DNA of 64,000 bases from Tricholomella constricta (lineage: Eukaryota > Basidiomycota > Agaricomycetes > Agaricales > Lyophyllaceae). The stretch is from contig JAACJP010000022.1 of assembly GCA_013368375.1 (NCBI GenBank), positions 186,001 through 250,000 on the forward strand, in the 5' to 3' direction. The translations under genes were made by a program, and so were the position numbers. The notes below the pieces were generated by a model. That model worked only from the letters and a program-made list of their open reading frames with translations. It did not search any database and was not told where the DNA came from. Below are positions 36,030-46,560 of this stretch, in pieces (position 1 is the stretch's first letter; every line of letters begins with the position of its first letter).

Positions 36030-36265
36030 ATCAAGTATCATATATCCAAGTCCACAGCTCTTTCTGCATCATACATAGTAGCAGCTTCAAGTTGTGCCAG
36101 CGCGACATGAACTATCGTCCAGATGAAGGGTATGTATATATTATTATGTCCGAAATGTCGGAAGGACGCAGATGCTCACTCACTGTGACTGTAGGATCAA
36201 CGACACGCAAGTCTGAAACCTTCTTTACGAGTAGGTCTAAGTTGACGGCGCCATAGTACGCGTCC
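36030..36265 (-). pseudogene. GMC oxidoreductase C-terminal relic A, unit 1
   Basis: Minus-strand frames give YGAVNLDLLVKKVSDLRVVD, then after a splice-like gap IPFIWTIVHVALAQLEAATM and AERAVDLDI. This follows the GMC C-terminus (GVVDPxLRVxGxxxLRVVDAS, then HTQAATYVVAERAADLIK). The catalytic HxxGTASM block is reduced to VVTASFPKD and a stop precedes it, so it is a decayed fragment. Confidence 0.6.
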
Positions 36266-36595
36266 TTCGGGAACGACGCAGTCACCACGCACGGCGTTTA
36301 AGACGGTAATCGCGCTGTACGTCGAGATACAGCACAATGTGATTGGTGTCGAAGGGTGCAGAAACGGGGGACGAGGGCACTGGAGTTGGCGGCGCGAAAA
36401 GAAAGGAGGCCAGATCGCGTAGCGCGTTTTTGTTTGAAAATGGGGTGAGGTGGATATGGATGAGCATAATCACGCTGCCGGAATTCGGTGAGGGCGTCCG
36501 CTTGATTCGAGAATGTAGCTTGTCATGTGCTAGAATACAGCAGCGTCCCTGTCCCTCCGTCAGAGCCACACATTCTGCATCCGAGGTGCAACTAC

Positions 36596-37603
36596 TTACT
36601 CAACCAGGATATTGAGATCCCTGTGGTACTTTGGCGCTCTCTCTAAATCGATGCTGAACACCCTGTTCCTAAACCCACCCTTTGGTTTTTTTCCCAAAAG
36701 TGCGCCCTCCACGGGCACGGGCACGTGCATATCGTATTGAGGTAGGATGACCTTGATCGGGGTTAGGATCTTCAGAACGCGTAAGACGATGACGGGCGGG
36801 CGGGGGGCGGGTCTCGCGTGTTCCGGAAACGGCGAGGGCTCGAAACGAACAAGGATGCGTCCTGTGGGAGTAGTATGATTCGGACTACAAATCCATGGGA
36901 ATAAGGTTTGACACATACCGTTGTATGGGATGCTTCGGACAGAGACGCGCAGGTCACTGAAATGTCCTTGCAATTTAGCCACCCCGAACCGTGGTGGGGA
37001 GATGATGCGGATAGTCAATGCACGTGTGATATCCAGTTCGAAAGGCTGGTCTAGCTTGTGGATATAGGTCGAGTTCCAATTATGATGAGCAGTCCCTTTC
37101 TCAAGGCTTTCAAAGGAGGCGGCATCAACGAGGCGTTCGGCGATAAGCTGTGCCTTCATGGATCCGTAGTCGCTGCCGCAGGCAAGGCTGAGTAGATGGA
37201 TGGTCCAGGGCATGGCATTAGGATAGAGGAGGTCAGTACCAGTAGAAAAAAGGTTGGGGTCCGCCTCGTCCCCGAGGCGGAAGCGGATCCCCCCGGCGGT
37301 GGGCGGCAAGGAGGGGTCATGATGCCAATAGAGGAAGCCGCGAGTATTGGGCGGGAATGGCTTTTTACTGAGCCTGGACGACAGGTATGTGAATCGAGCG
37401 GAGCCAGTGTATAGTTTGATAGAAGGTTGATCTAGGTGAGAGAGGTCGACAAAGTCGGAGACCGTGAGCAGGTCCCGGTTGAATGTTTGAATCCTTCGGG
37501 ACGTGGGCTTTATGCGCTGCTTTAATGGTCGCGTATCCGCGATACAAGTGCTGTACAGTCTGGCGAAACGAATGACCGGCCGACGGGGAATGAGAGCAAG
37601 CAT
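36596..37603 (-). CDS. Unknown multicopy family protein, array copy 2
   Basis: Starts at the conserved MLALIPRRPVIRFARLYST (ATG at 37603); the frame is open further upstream to 37681, but that part is not conserved. Carries all family blocks: KPFPPNTRGFLYWHHDPSLPP, LFSTGTDLLYPNAMPWTIH, AQLIAERLVDAASFESLEKG, YIHKLDQPFELDITRALTI and GRILVRFEPSPFPEHARPAP. The in-frame intron candidate (57 nt, GTATGT..CACAG) follows SIPYNG. Its C-terminus is the GALLGKKPKGGFRNRVFSID type, shared with copy 5. About 336 residues unspliced, with no disablement. The 3' flank is shorter than in the other units, a probable deletion. Confidence 0.75.
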   Translation of the reverse strand: MLALIPRRPVIRFARLYSTCIADTRPLKQRIKPTSRRIQTFNRDLLTVSDFVDLSHLDQPSIKLYTGSARFTYLSSRLSKKPFPPNTRGFLYWHHDPSLPPTAGGIRFRLGDEADPNLFSTGTDLLYPNAMPWTIHLLSLACGSDYGSMKAQLIAERLVDAASFESLEKGTAHHNWNSTYIHKLDQPFELDITRALTIRIISPPRFGVAKLQGHFSDLRVSVRSIPYNGMCQTLFPWICSPNHTTPTGRILVRFEPSPFPEHARPAPRPPVIVLRVLKILTPIKVILPQYDMHVPVPVEGALLGKKPKGGFRNRVFSIDLERAPKYHRDLNILVE

Positions 37604-37914
37604 GTTGTCCACTCTGTGCGGCGCGTTAATGACAAGCTCGTCCCTCCAAGCACAGCCACAGATTGACAAACAGGAGTCCAAGCATGGCAGTCAACGCTTA
37701 ATGCCTTTTGATCAATATGAAGAAACCTCAAGCACCAACCCAACGCGTTAACAGATATTTGGGACATGCGCGCCTGTTGCGCACCTACCGTTGCCTTGTC
37801 GATTGCAGCTCCGGTCATACATCGTGGCGCAGAGCTCATTCTACGGGTGTGTTCACAAGAAAAGTGATATTAAGAAGCCATGATACCCAAGTAAATAAGT
37901 CATCTACTCCTCCT

Positions 37915-38345
37915 CACCATGCAGCCTTGATCAAGTCCGAGGCTCGTTCAGCAACAACGTACGTAGCAGCTTGTGTATGAGCGGCAGGAACCAGCGGCTG
38001 ACCCACGAACGGAAGATAAATATCCCGAAAATCGGCTGAAGGACGCAGAGACTCACTATCACTGACGCGTCGACGACGCGCAAGCGCCGAACCTTCTTCA
38101 CGCGCAGATCTGGATCGACAACGCCATGATTAGTGCCTTTGGGAGACATCGACGCGGTACCCACCGCATGCGAGACGGCAATCGTAGCCCTGCGGATGAA
38201 GCTGTCCAGCTTAGCGACGGTCAGTGATGTCTTCGAGACGAATGACGTGGTCTGAGAATACCGGGGCTTAGGCAAATCGGCGTGCAGAGCGGATGGGTTC
38301 TCGACATGTCAAAGTCAGAGTCCATGAGGGTATAGCCGCTTGACG
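37915..38345 (-). pseudogene. GMC oxidoreductase C-terminal relic B, unit 1
   Basis: The best-preserved relic. The minus-strand frame from about 38275 reads LDSFIRRATIAVSHAVGTAS, then MSPKGTNHGVVDPDLRVKKV and RRLRVVDASVI. After a GTGAGT intron it reads FVGQPLVPAAHTQAATYVV and AERASDLIKAAW. This is the C-terminal end of an aryl-alcohol-oxidase-type GMC flavoenzyme, with the catalytic-region HAVGTASMSP and the AAHTQA block. Only about the last 150 of some 600 residues remain, with no FAD-binding N-terminus, so it is a fragment. It lies directly upstream of copy 2. Confidence 0.75.
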
Positions 38346-38489
38346 GAGAAAGATCCATGAGACACTAAGTACTAGAGCTGATTACTCGTCTTCAGACTCG
38401 CGTACACAAGAAATCAAGTAGATTGAATCAAGAAGCCGCGAAAGTTCTGACGAGCGCAAAGGTCCGAGTAAACGCCAGCTACACGTCCT

Positions 38490-38860
38490 AACCTCGCAGC
38501 CTTGATCAAGTTTGAAGCTCTTTACGCAACTGACAACGTACACAGCAGCTTGTGTCAGCGCGACAGGAACCTTCGACCAGATGTAGGGTATATGTCCGGG
38601 ATGTCGGAAGATGATTGAAGAGTTGAACTTCTTCACAAGTAGGTCTAATTTGACGGCGCTATAGTACGCGCTTTTCCGCTAGATCGACGCAATTACCACG
38701 CACGGCGTTTAAGACCGTGAAGTATTCGCGCTGTTCGTCGAGATACGGCACAGCGTGATTGGTGTCGAAGGACGGGGGACGAGTGTACTGGAGTTGGCGG
38801 CGCGAAAGAAAGGAGGCCAGATCGCGTAGCTTTTTTTGAAGATGAGGGGAGGTGGACATG
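38490..38860 (-). pseudogene. Relic A of unit 2 with an LRDLASFL-type segment
   Basis: Frames on the minus strand give LRDLASFLSRRQ, SFDTNHAVPYLDEQ and then YYSAVKLDLLVKKF. They continue as VPVALTQAAVYVVSCVKSFK in the position of the GMC HTQAATYVVAERASDLIK end. The LRVVDAS block is lost. The LRDLASFL part repeats in other units but is not recognisably GMC. Confidence 0.45.
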
Positions 38861-39701
38861 GATGAACCATGAAAGAAAAAAGAAATTTGTTATTATGAAC
38901 CAGAAAAGGGGTGGACTGCATACAGCTGCGGATGCTGCAGGATTATTGGTTTCAAAACCGGTGGGTAATAGAGCCAGATTTCAAAGAGTATCATCGAATG
39001 GCGGACATCAAAATAGAGCGAGCGGTGTGGTGTGGTGCATCCGAACACATACGGAAACTAACTCAACAGAATCTCCATCGCAGTCTTCAGCACAACATGC
39101 AAAATGATTTGACGCCGACCCTCCCATCGTTTCGATCTGGCGTCCTGCCCGAAATGGCTTGACTGGCGCGAGCAAGAGTTGCGCGCCTCTGTTGCCAATG
39201 GACCCTGGTATCTTACACAGCAATTTGGCGTTCGGAGTGTACTACGTAACACCTCGACGAGGCAAGTGGCAATTTGATTGTCGAAGGAAGGAACGCGGAT
39301 CCGAAACGCCGTCCAAGGCATGCACAGACTAGAATTTGGGAGAGGTCCAACGTTGGAGAGGGAGACACCGTCCGTCATGTATCATGAATAAGGTACATTA
39401 TATTGCAGGCTCAAATCGAAGTGATAAGTCGCGACCTGTTGCGCGCGCGAAACGACATCCCGTGGTGACGACGCTCGAAGTTACAATGCAGAAGAGTCGC
39501 CTGGATGACTGGGCTGCGCGGGGTGCACACATGGGCTCGTGGACAAAGCAGTGTTGTGCGAACGAGGGGAGCATAGTCACGCTGCCGGAATTCGATGAGG
39601 GTGTCCGCTTGATTCGAGAATGTATTTTGTCATGAGCTAGAATGCAGCAGCGTCCATTCCCCCGTCAGAGCCACACATTCTGCATCCGAGGGTGCAATTA
39701 C

Positions 39702-40718
39702 TTACTCAACCAGGATATTTAGATCCCTGTGGCACTTTGGCGGTCTCTCTAAATCGATGGTGAACACTCTGTTGTTAAGCCCACACGGGGTTTTCTTTTC
39801 CAAAAGTGCGCCCTCCACCGGCATGGGCACGTACATGTCGTATTGAGGTGGGATGATCTTGATCGGGATTAGGATCTTCAGAATGCGTAAGACGATGATG
39901 GGCGGGCGGGGGGCGGGCCTCGCGTGTTCCGGAAACGGCGAGAGCTCGAAGCGAAAAAGGATGCGCCCTGTGGGAGTAGGATGATTCAGACTGCAAATCC
40001 ATGGGAATAAGGCTTGACCCATACCAGTGTATGGGAAGCCTTTGACAAAGGCGCGCCAGTCATAGAGAAGTGTTCTCAAATAAACCTTCCCGGACCGTGT
40101 TCGGGAGATGATGCGGATGACACTGAAATGTCTTGTGATATCCAGTTCGAAAGGCTGGTCTAGCTTGTGGATGAAGATCGAGTACCACTTATGTCTAGGA
40201 GTCCCTTTGTCGAGGCTTTCAATGGAGGCGGTATCAACGAGGCGTTCGGCGATAAGCTGTGCCTTCATGGATGCGTAGTCGCTGTTGCTACAAGCAAGGC
40301 TGAGTATATGGATGGTCCAGGGCACGGCGTTAGGATAGAGGAGGTCAGTACCGCTAGCAAAGAGGGTGGGGTCCGGTTCGGGGACGAGGCGGAAGCGGAT
40401 CTCCCCGGCGGTGGGCGGCAAGGAGGGGTCATGATGCCAGTAGAGGAAGCCGCGAGTATTGGGCGGGAATGGCTTTTTTTTGTGGATCTTGGTCGCCAGG
40501 TATGCGAAGCGAGCGGAGCCAGTGGGTAGTTTGATAGCAGGCTCACGTATTTGAGAGAGGTCGAGAAAGTCGGAGGCCGTGAGCAGGTCCCGGTTCAATG
40601 TTTGAATTTTTCGGGACATGCGCTTCCCCGGCTCCTTTAATGGTGGCGTATCCGCGATACAAGTGCTGTACAGTCTGGCGAAACGAATGGCCGGCCGACG
40701 CAGAACGAGAGCAAGCAT
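39702..40718 (-). CDS. Unknown multicopy family protein, array copy 3
   Basis: Starts at MLALVLRRPAIRFARLYST (ATG at 40718; frame open to 40757). This copy has the PPLKEPGKRMSRKIQTLNRD and LSQIREPAIKLPTGSARFAY type N-terminal half. It also has KGFPYTG before the 57 nt in-frame intron candidate. The C-terminus is the GALLEKKTPCGLNNRVFTID type, like dispersed copy 1. All conserved blocks are present and no stop interrupts the frame. The end shows the GA|GTAAGT-like donor overlapping the stop codon. Function unknown; a presequence-like N-terminus suggests mitochondria (inference). Confidence 0.75.
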   Translation of the reverse strand: MLALVLRRPAIRFARLYSTCIADTPPLKEPGKRMSRKIQTLNRDLLTASDFLDLSQIREPAIKLPTGSARFAYLATKIHKKKPFPPNTRGFLYWHHDPSLPPTAGEIRFRLVPEPDPTLFASGTDLLYPNAVPWTIHILSLACSNSDYASMKAQLIAERLVDTASIESLDKGTPRHKWYSIFIHKLDQPFELDITRHFSVIRIISRTRSGKVYLRTLLYDWRAFVKGFPYTGMGQALFPWICSLNHPTPTGRILFRFELSPFPEHARPAPRPPIIVLRILKILIPIKIIPPQYDMYVPMPVEGALLEKKTPCGLNNRVFTIDLERPPKCHRDLNILVE

Positions 40719-40969
40719 GTTGTTCACGACAAACTCATAAATTACGAGCACAGCCACAGCAGTCCAGCACTCAACGCTTGACGCCTTTCAATATGAAGAA
40801 ATCTCAAGCACAGCCAACACAATGCGTTAACAGATATTTGGGACATGCTCGCCTGCTGCGCACCTTCCGCTCATACATCGTGGCGCAGAGCTCATTATAC
40901 GAGCGTATTCACAAGAAAGCAAGTAATTATAAGAAGCCGCGATACCCAAGTAAAAAGTCCATCTACCCC

Positions 40970-41175
40970 TCCTCACCATGCAGCCTTGATCAAGTCCGAA
41001 GCTCGTTCCGCAACAACATACGTAGCAGCTTGTGTATGAGCAGCAGGAACCAGCGGCTGACCCACGAAGTTCGAACGGAAGATAGATATCCGAGTCCCGA
41101 AAATCGGCTGAAGGGCGCAGAGACTCACTATCACTAATGCATCGACGATGCGCACGCTTCCAACCTTCTTCACCG
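40970..41175 (-). pseudogene. GMC oxidoreductase C-terminal relic B, unit 2
   Basis: Minus-strand pieces KKVGSVRIVDALVIVS, an intron-like gap, then FVGQPLVPAAHTQAATYVV and AERASDLIKAAW. It is shorter than the unit 1 relic because the SHAVGTASMSPKG part is missing. It lies directly upstream of copy 3. Confidence 0.65.
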
Positions 41176-41189
41176 TTGATCAAGTATCA

Positions 41190-41345
41190 TACATCAAGTC
41201 CGATGCTCTTTCTGCAACTGACAACATACATAGCAGCTTGTGTCAGCGCGACAGAAACCTTCGGCCAGATGCATGGTATATGTCCGGATTGTCGGGAGAT
41301 GATTGAAGAGTGGACCTCCTTCACGGCGCCATGAGTACGCGCACT
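41190..41345 (-). pseudogene. GMC relic A, unit 3
   Basis: Short decayed piece on the minus strand, recognisable by the GCGCTGACACAAGCTGCTATG base pattern that encodes the former HTQAATYVV block in the other relics. No open frame remains. Confidence 0.4.
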
Positions 41346-42455
41346 TCGGCTAGTAGGTCGACCCAGTTACCACGCACGGCGTTTAAGACGGTGATCGCGC
41401 AGTACGTCGAGGTACGGCACAGCGTGATTGGTGTCGAAGGGTGCAGATACGGGGAACGAGGGACGAGAACACTGGAGTCGGCGGCGAAAGAAGGGAGGTT
41501 AGATCGCGTGGCGCAACGTTTGCTGAAGATGCTGGGGCGGACGTGAATGTGGATGAACTATGAAAGAAAAAAAAAACCTTTATAATGAACCAGAAAAGGT
41601 GCTCTTGAAGACGAGGGCAAATACAGGATTGTCGACTTCTTGAAAGCCGGTGGATAGAGCCAGATTTCGAAGAGTATTATCGAATGGTGGGTGTTAGAAT
41701 AGAGCGAGTGGGGTGTACCAGCCGGGTCATTATAAGCAAAGATAGGAAACGTGGCATTGGGGTTTGATTTACCGCAACGGTCGTCGAGATAATGTAATAT
41801 GCGAACACATACGGAAACTAACTCTCCAGATGCTCCATCGCAGTCTTCAGCACGACATGCGAATTGATTTGACGCCGACCCGCGCATTGTTTCGATCTGG
41901 CGTGCTGCCCGAAATGGCGCGAGCAAGAGTTGCGCGCCTCTGTCGCCAATGAATCCTGGTATCTTACACAGCAACTTTGCGTTCGGAGTGATATTGACAC
42001 CTCGACGAGGCAAGTCGCAATTTGATTATCGAAGGAAGGATTGCGGATCCGAAACGCCGTCCAAGCCATGCACAAACTAAAATTCGGGAGAGGTCCAACG
42101 TTGGAGAGGAAGACACCGTCTGTCAGGTATCACAAATAAGGTACATTAGTATGTTGCAGGCTAAACTCAAAGTGATAAGTCGCGACCTGTTGCGGGCGCG
42201 AAACAACATCCCGTGGTGACGACGCTCGAAGTTACAATGTAGAGGAGTCGCCTGGATGGCTGGGCTGCGCGGGGCGCACACATGGGCTCGTGGACAAAGC
42301 AGTGTTGTGCGAACGAGGGGAGCATAGTCACGCTGGCGAAATTCGATGAGGGCGTCCGCTTGATTCGAGAATGTAGCTTGTCATGAGCTAGAATGCAGCA
42401 GCGTCCCTATCCCCGGTCAGAGCCGCACATTCTGCATCCGAGGGTGCAACTACTT

Positions 42456-43471
42456 ACTCAACCAGGATATTTAGATCCCTGTGGCCCTTTGGCGCTCTCT
42501 CTAAATCGATGCTGAACACCCTGTTCCTAAACCCACCCTTTGGTTTTTTTTCCCAAAAGTGCGCCCTCCACGGGCACGGGCACGTGCATATCGTATTGAG
42601 GTAGGATGACCTTGATCGGGGTTAGGATCTTCAGAACGCGTAAGACAATGACGGGCGGGCGGGGGGCGGGTCTCGCGTGTTCCGGGAACGGCGAGGGCTC
42701 GAAGCGAACAAGGATGCGCCCTGTGGGAGTAGGATGATTCAGACTACAAATCCATGGGAATAAGGCTTGACACATACCAGTGTATGGGAAGCCTTTGACA
42801 AAGGCGCGCCAGTCATAGAGAAGTGTTCTCAAATAAACCTTCCCGGACCGTGTTCGGGAGATGATGCGGATGACACTGAAATGCCTTGTGATATCCAGTT
42901 CGAAAGGCTGGTCTAGCTTGTGGATGAAGATCGAGTACCACTTATGTCTAGGAGTCCCTTTGTCGAGGCTTTCAAAGGAGGCGGTATCAACGAGGCGTTC
43001 GGCGATAAGCTGTGCCTTCATGGATGCGTAGTCGCTGTTGCTACAAGCAAGGCTGAGTATATGGATGGTCCAGGGCACGGCGTTAGGGTAGAGGAGGTCA
43101 GTACCGCTAGCAAAGAGGGTGGGGTCCGGTTCGGGGACGAGGCGGAAGCGGATCCCCCCGGCGGTGGGCGGCAAGGAGGGGTCATGATGCCAGTAGAGGA
43201 AGCCGCGAGTATTGGGCGGGAATGGCTTTTTTTTCTGGATCTTGGTCGCCAGGTATGCGAAGCGAGCGGAGCCAGTGGGTAGTTTGATAGCAGGCTCACG
43301 TATTTGAGAGAGGTCGAGAAAGTCGGAGGCCGTGAGCAGGTCCCGGTTCAATGTTTGAATTTTTCGGGACATGCGCTTCCCTGGCTCCTTTAATGGTGGC
43401 GTATCCGCGATACAAGTGCTGTACAGTCTGGCGAAACGAATGACCGGCCGACGGGGAATGAGAGCAAGCAT
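42456..43471 (-). pseudogene. Unknown multicopy family gene, array copy 4 (frameshifted, mosaic)
   Basis: Starts MLALIPRRPVIRFARLYST (ATG at 43471) and is open to 42527, where it ends GALLGKKTKGWV. A run of eight T (plus strand near 42544) replaces the seven T of copies 2 and 5 and shifts the frame just before the RNRVFSIDLERAPK end, removing about 28 residues. The family stop position is near 42456. The first two thirds match copy 3 (PLKEPGKRMSRKIQ, KGFPYTG) while the 5' end and the last third match copies 2 and 5. It may still give a slightly shortened protein. A homopolymer sequencing error cannot be excluded. Confidence 0.65.
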
Positions 43472-43789
43472 GTTGTCCACTCTGTGCGGCGCGTTAATGA
43501 CAAGCCTCGTCCCTCCAAGCACAGCCACAGATTGACAAACACAGACACGGCGGTCCAAGCATGGCAGTCAACGCTTAACGCCTTTCAACATGAAAAAACC
43601 TCAAGCACCAACCCAACGCGTTAACAGGTATTTGGGACATGCTCGCCTGTTGCGCACCTACCGTTACCTTGTCGATTGCAGCTCTGGTCATACATCGTGG
43701 CGCAGAACTCATTCTACGGGTGTGTTCACAAGAAAAGTAATATTAAGAAGCCACGATACCCAAGTAAATAAGTCATCTACTCCTCCTCA

Positions 43790-44260
43790 CCATGCAGCCT
43801 TGGTCAAGTCCGAAGCTCGTTCCGCAACAACATACGTAGCAGCTTGTGTATGAGCAGCAGGAACCAGCGGCTGACCCACGAACGGAAGATAAATATCCCG
43901 AAAATTGGCTGAAGATCGCAGAGACTCACTTACACTGACGCATCGACGACGCGCAAGCCCGAACCTTCTCTACGCGCAGATCTGTATCAACAACGCCATA
44001 ATTAGCGCCTTATGGGAGACATCGACGCGGTACCCACCGCATGCGAGACGGTGATCGAAGCTGTCCAGCTCAGCGTCGGTGACGGCGGTGTCTTCGAGGC
44101 GAATGACGTAGTCTGAGAATACGGGGGCTTGGGCAAATCGGCGTGAAGAGTCTCGCATGACGAACATGTCAAAGTCAGAGTCCATGAGGGTATAGCCGCC
44201 ATCATTAATCTCAGCGGAATGAAATAGTCGCGCGATTGACGGAGAAAGGTCTTTGAGGCA
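43790..44260 (-). pseudogene. GMC oxidoreductase C-terminal relic B, unit 3
   Basis: The longest relic. The minus strand reads AEINDGGYTLMDSDFDMFVM, RDSSRRFAQAPVFSDYVIRL, EDTAVTDAELDSF, then in another frame SITVSHAVGTASMSP, then YGVVDTDLRVEKV. The order follows aryl-alcohol-oxidase-type GMC proteins (DFDxFVMRE, APxWSDYVI, HxVGTASM, GVVDPDLRV). A frameshift after DAELDSF and loss of LRVVDAS show decay. It lies directly upstream of copy 4. Confidence 0.75.
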
Positions 44261-44369
44261 CTAAGTACAAGAGCCTGATATTTCGTCCTCAGACTTGCGT
44301 GCAGAAGAAAGCAAGTAGTTTGAATCAAGAAGCCGCGAAAGTCCTGACAAGCGCCAAGGTCCGCCAGCC

Positions 44370-44720
44370 ATCTTCATTAAGTCTGAAGCTCTTTCTGCAA
44401 CTGATAATATACATAGTGGCAGCTTATGTCAGCGCGACAGGAACCTTCGGCCAAATGCACCCCCTTCACGACTCGGAGTTCTAATTTGACGGCGCCATAG
44501 TACACGCCTTTCGGCTAGATCGACGCAGTTACCACGCACAGCGTCTAAGACGGTAATCGCGCTGTACATCGAGATACAGCACAGTGCGATTGGTGTCGAA
44601 GGACGGGGGACGAGTGCACCGGAGTTGGCCGCGGCGCGAAAGAAAGGAGGCCAGATCGCGAAGCTTGTCGCGAAGCGCGTTTTTGTTTGAAGATGGGGGG
44701 AGGTAGATATGGATGAATTT
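44370..44720 (-). pseudogene. Relic A of unit 4 with an LRDLASFL-type segment
   Basis: Minus-strand fragments LRDLASFLSRRG, SFDTNRTVLYLDVQRDYRL and a degenerate GMC C-terminal stretch around TFGQMH/AALT-like sequence. Stops and frameshifts are frequent. Same order as the relic A segments of units 1 and 2. Confidence 0.4.
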
Positions 44721-45540
44721 GAATGGAAAACAACTCTGTCATAATGAACCAGACGATTGAGAGGGGCTGCATGTAGCTGCTGACATATGGTGATATCGAA
44801 ATTGCAGCACGGCTCTTGGAGGCGGCGGCAAATACAGGACTATTGAATTCAAAGCCGGTGGGTAGAGCCAGATTTCAAAGAGCATCATCGAATGGCGGAT
44901 AGTACAGCGCGGATGCAGTTCTAGGTGTGGTGCCGGGCCGAAAATGGCTTGACTGGCGCGAGCAAGAGTTATGCGCCTCTGTTGCCAATGAATATTAATG
45001 AATCCTGGTATCTTACACAGCAACCTTGCGTTCGGAGTGATATTAACACTTCGATGAGGCAAGTGGCAATTTGATTGTCGCGCGGATCCGAAAACGCCAT
45101 CCAAGGCATGCACAGAATAAGATTCGGCGCTCTGTGAAGCGACAGGCCCAACATTGGAGAGGGAGACACCGTCCGTCACGTATCACAAATAAGATATAAT
45201 ATATTGGAGGCTAAAATCCAATGATAAGTCGCGCGCGCGCAATGACATCCCGTGGTGACAAGGCTCAAAGTTACAATGCAGACGAGTCGCCTGGAAGACT
45301 GGGCTGCGCACCTGGATGACAAGGCTGTGTAACACAGGCTGACAGCAGACATCGAGGTGCACACATGGGCTCGTAAACAAAGCAGTGTTGTGCGAACGAG
45401 GGGAGCATAGTCACGCTGCCAGTATTCGATGAAGGCGTCCGCTTGATTCGAGAATGTATGTAGCCTGTCATGTGCTAGAATGCAGCAGCATCCCTATTCC
45501 TCCGTCAGAGCCACACATTCTGCATCCGAGGTGCAACTAC

Positions 45541-46560
45541 TTACTCAACCAGGATATTTAGATCCCTGTGGCCCTTTGGCGCTCTCTCTAAATCGATGCT
45601 GAACACCCTGTTCCTAAACCCACCCTTTGGTTTTTTTCCCAAAAGTGCGCCCTCCACGGGCACGGGCACGTGCATATCGTATTGAGGTAGGATGACCTTG
45701 ATCGGGGTTAGGATCTTCAGAACGCGTAAGACAATGACGGGCGGGCGGGGGGCGGGTCTCGCGTGTTCCGGGAACGGCGAGGGCTCGAAGCGAACAAGGA
45801 TGCGCCCTGTAAGAGTAGGATGATTCAGACTACAAATCCATGGGAATAAGGCTTTACACATACCAGTGTATGGAAAGCTTTGGACAGAGACGCGCTGGTC
45901 ACGGAGAAGTTCTGTCAGATAAGCCTTCCCGGACCGTGTTTGAGAAATGATGCGGATGACATTCAGATGTCTTGAGATATCCAGTTCGAAAGGCTGGTCT
46001 AGCTTGTGGATGAAGATCGAGTTCCACCTATATTTAGGACTCGGACTCGTTTTCTCGAAGCTTTCAATGGAGGTGGTATCAACGAGGCGTTCGGCAATAA
46101 GCTGTGCCTTCATGGACGCGTAGGCGCCGCTACAGGCAAGGTTGACTAGATGGATGGTCCAGGGCGCGGCGTTAGGATAGAGGAGGTCAGTACCGGTAGA
46201 AAAGAGGGTGGGGTCCGGCTCGGGGACAAGGCGGAAGCGGATCCCCCCGGCGGTGGGCGGCAAGGAGGGGTCATGATGCCAGTAGAGGAAGCCGCGAGTA
46301 TTGGGCGGGAACGGCTCTGTTTTGTGGATCTTGGACGCCAAGTATATGATGCAAGCGGTGCCAGTGTGTAGTTTGATAGTAGGTTCACGTCGGTGAGAGA
46401 GGTCGACAAAGTCGGAGGCCGTGAGCAAGTCCCGGTTCAATGTTTGAATCCTTCGGGACGTGTGCTTCATGCGCTGCTTTAATGGTGGCGTATTCGCGAT
46501 ACAAGTGCTGTACAGTCTGGCGAAACGAATGACCGGCCGACGAAGAACGAGAGCAAGCAT
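45541..46560 (-). CDS. Unknown multicopy family protein, array copy 5
   Basis: Starts MLALVLRRPVIRFARLYST (ATG at 46560; an in-frame ATG at 46569 adds MDN). Carries KPFPPNTRGFLYWHHDPSLPP-like sequence, LFSTGTDLLYPNAAPWTIHL, AQLIAERLVDTTSIESFEK and FIHKLDQPFELDISRHLNV. It has QSFPYTG before the in-frame 57 nt intron candidate, and the GKKPKGGFRNRVFSID C-terminus. There is a two-residue expansion (KTSPSPKYRW). The reading frame is intact. The start codon lies only 80 bp from the divergent sugar-transporter ATG. Confidence 0.75.
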   Translation of the reverse strand: MLALVLRRPVIRFARLYSTCIANTPPLKQRMKHTSRRIQTLNRDLLTASDFVDLSHRREPTIKLHTGTACIIYLASKIHKTEPFPPNTRGFLYWHHDPSLPPTAGGIRFRLVPEPDPTLFSTGTDLLYPNAAPWTIHLVNLACSGAYASMKAQLIAERLVDTTSIESFEKTSPSPKYRWNSIFIHKLDQPFELDISRHLNVIRIISQTRSGKAYLTELLRDQRVSVQSFPYTGMCKALFPWICSLNHPTLTGRILVRFEPSPFPEHARPAPRPPVIVLRVLKILTPIKVILPQYDMHVPVPVEGALLGKKPKGGFRNRVFSIDLERAPKGHRDLNILVE

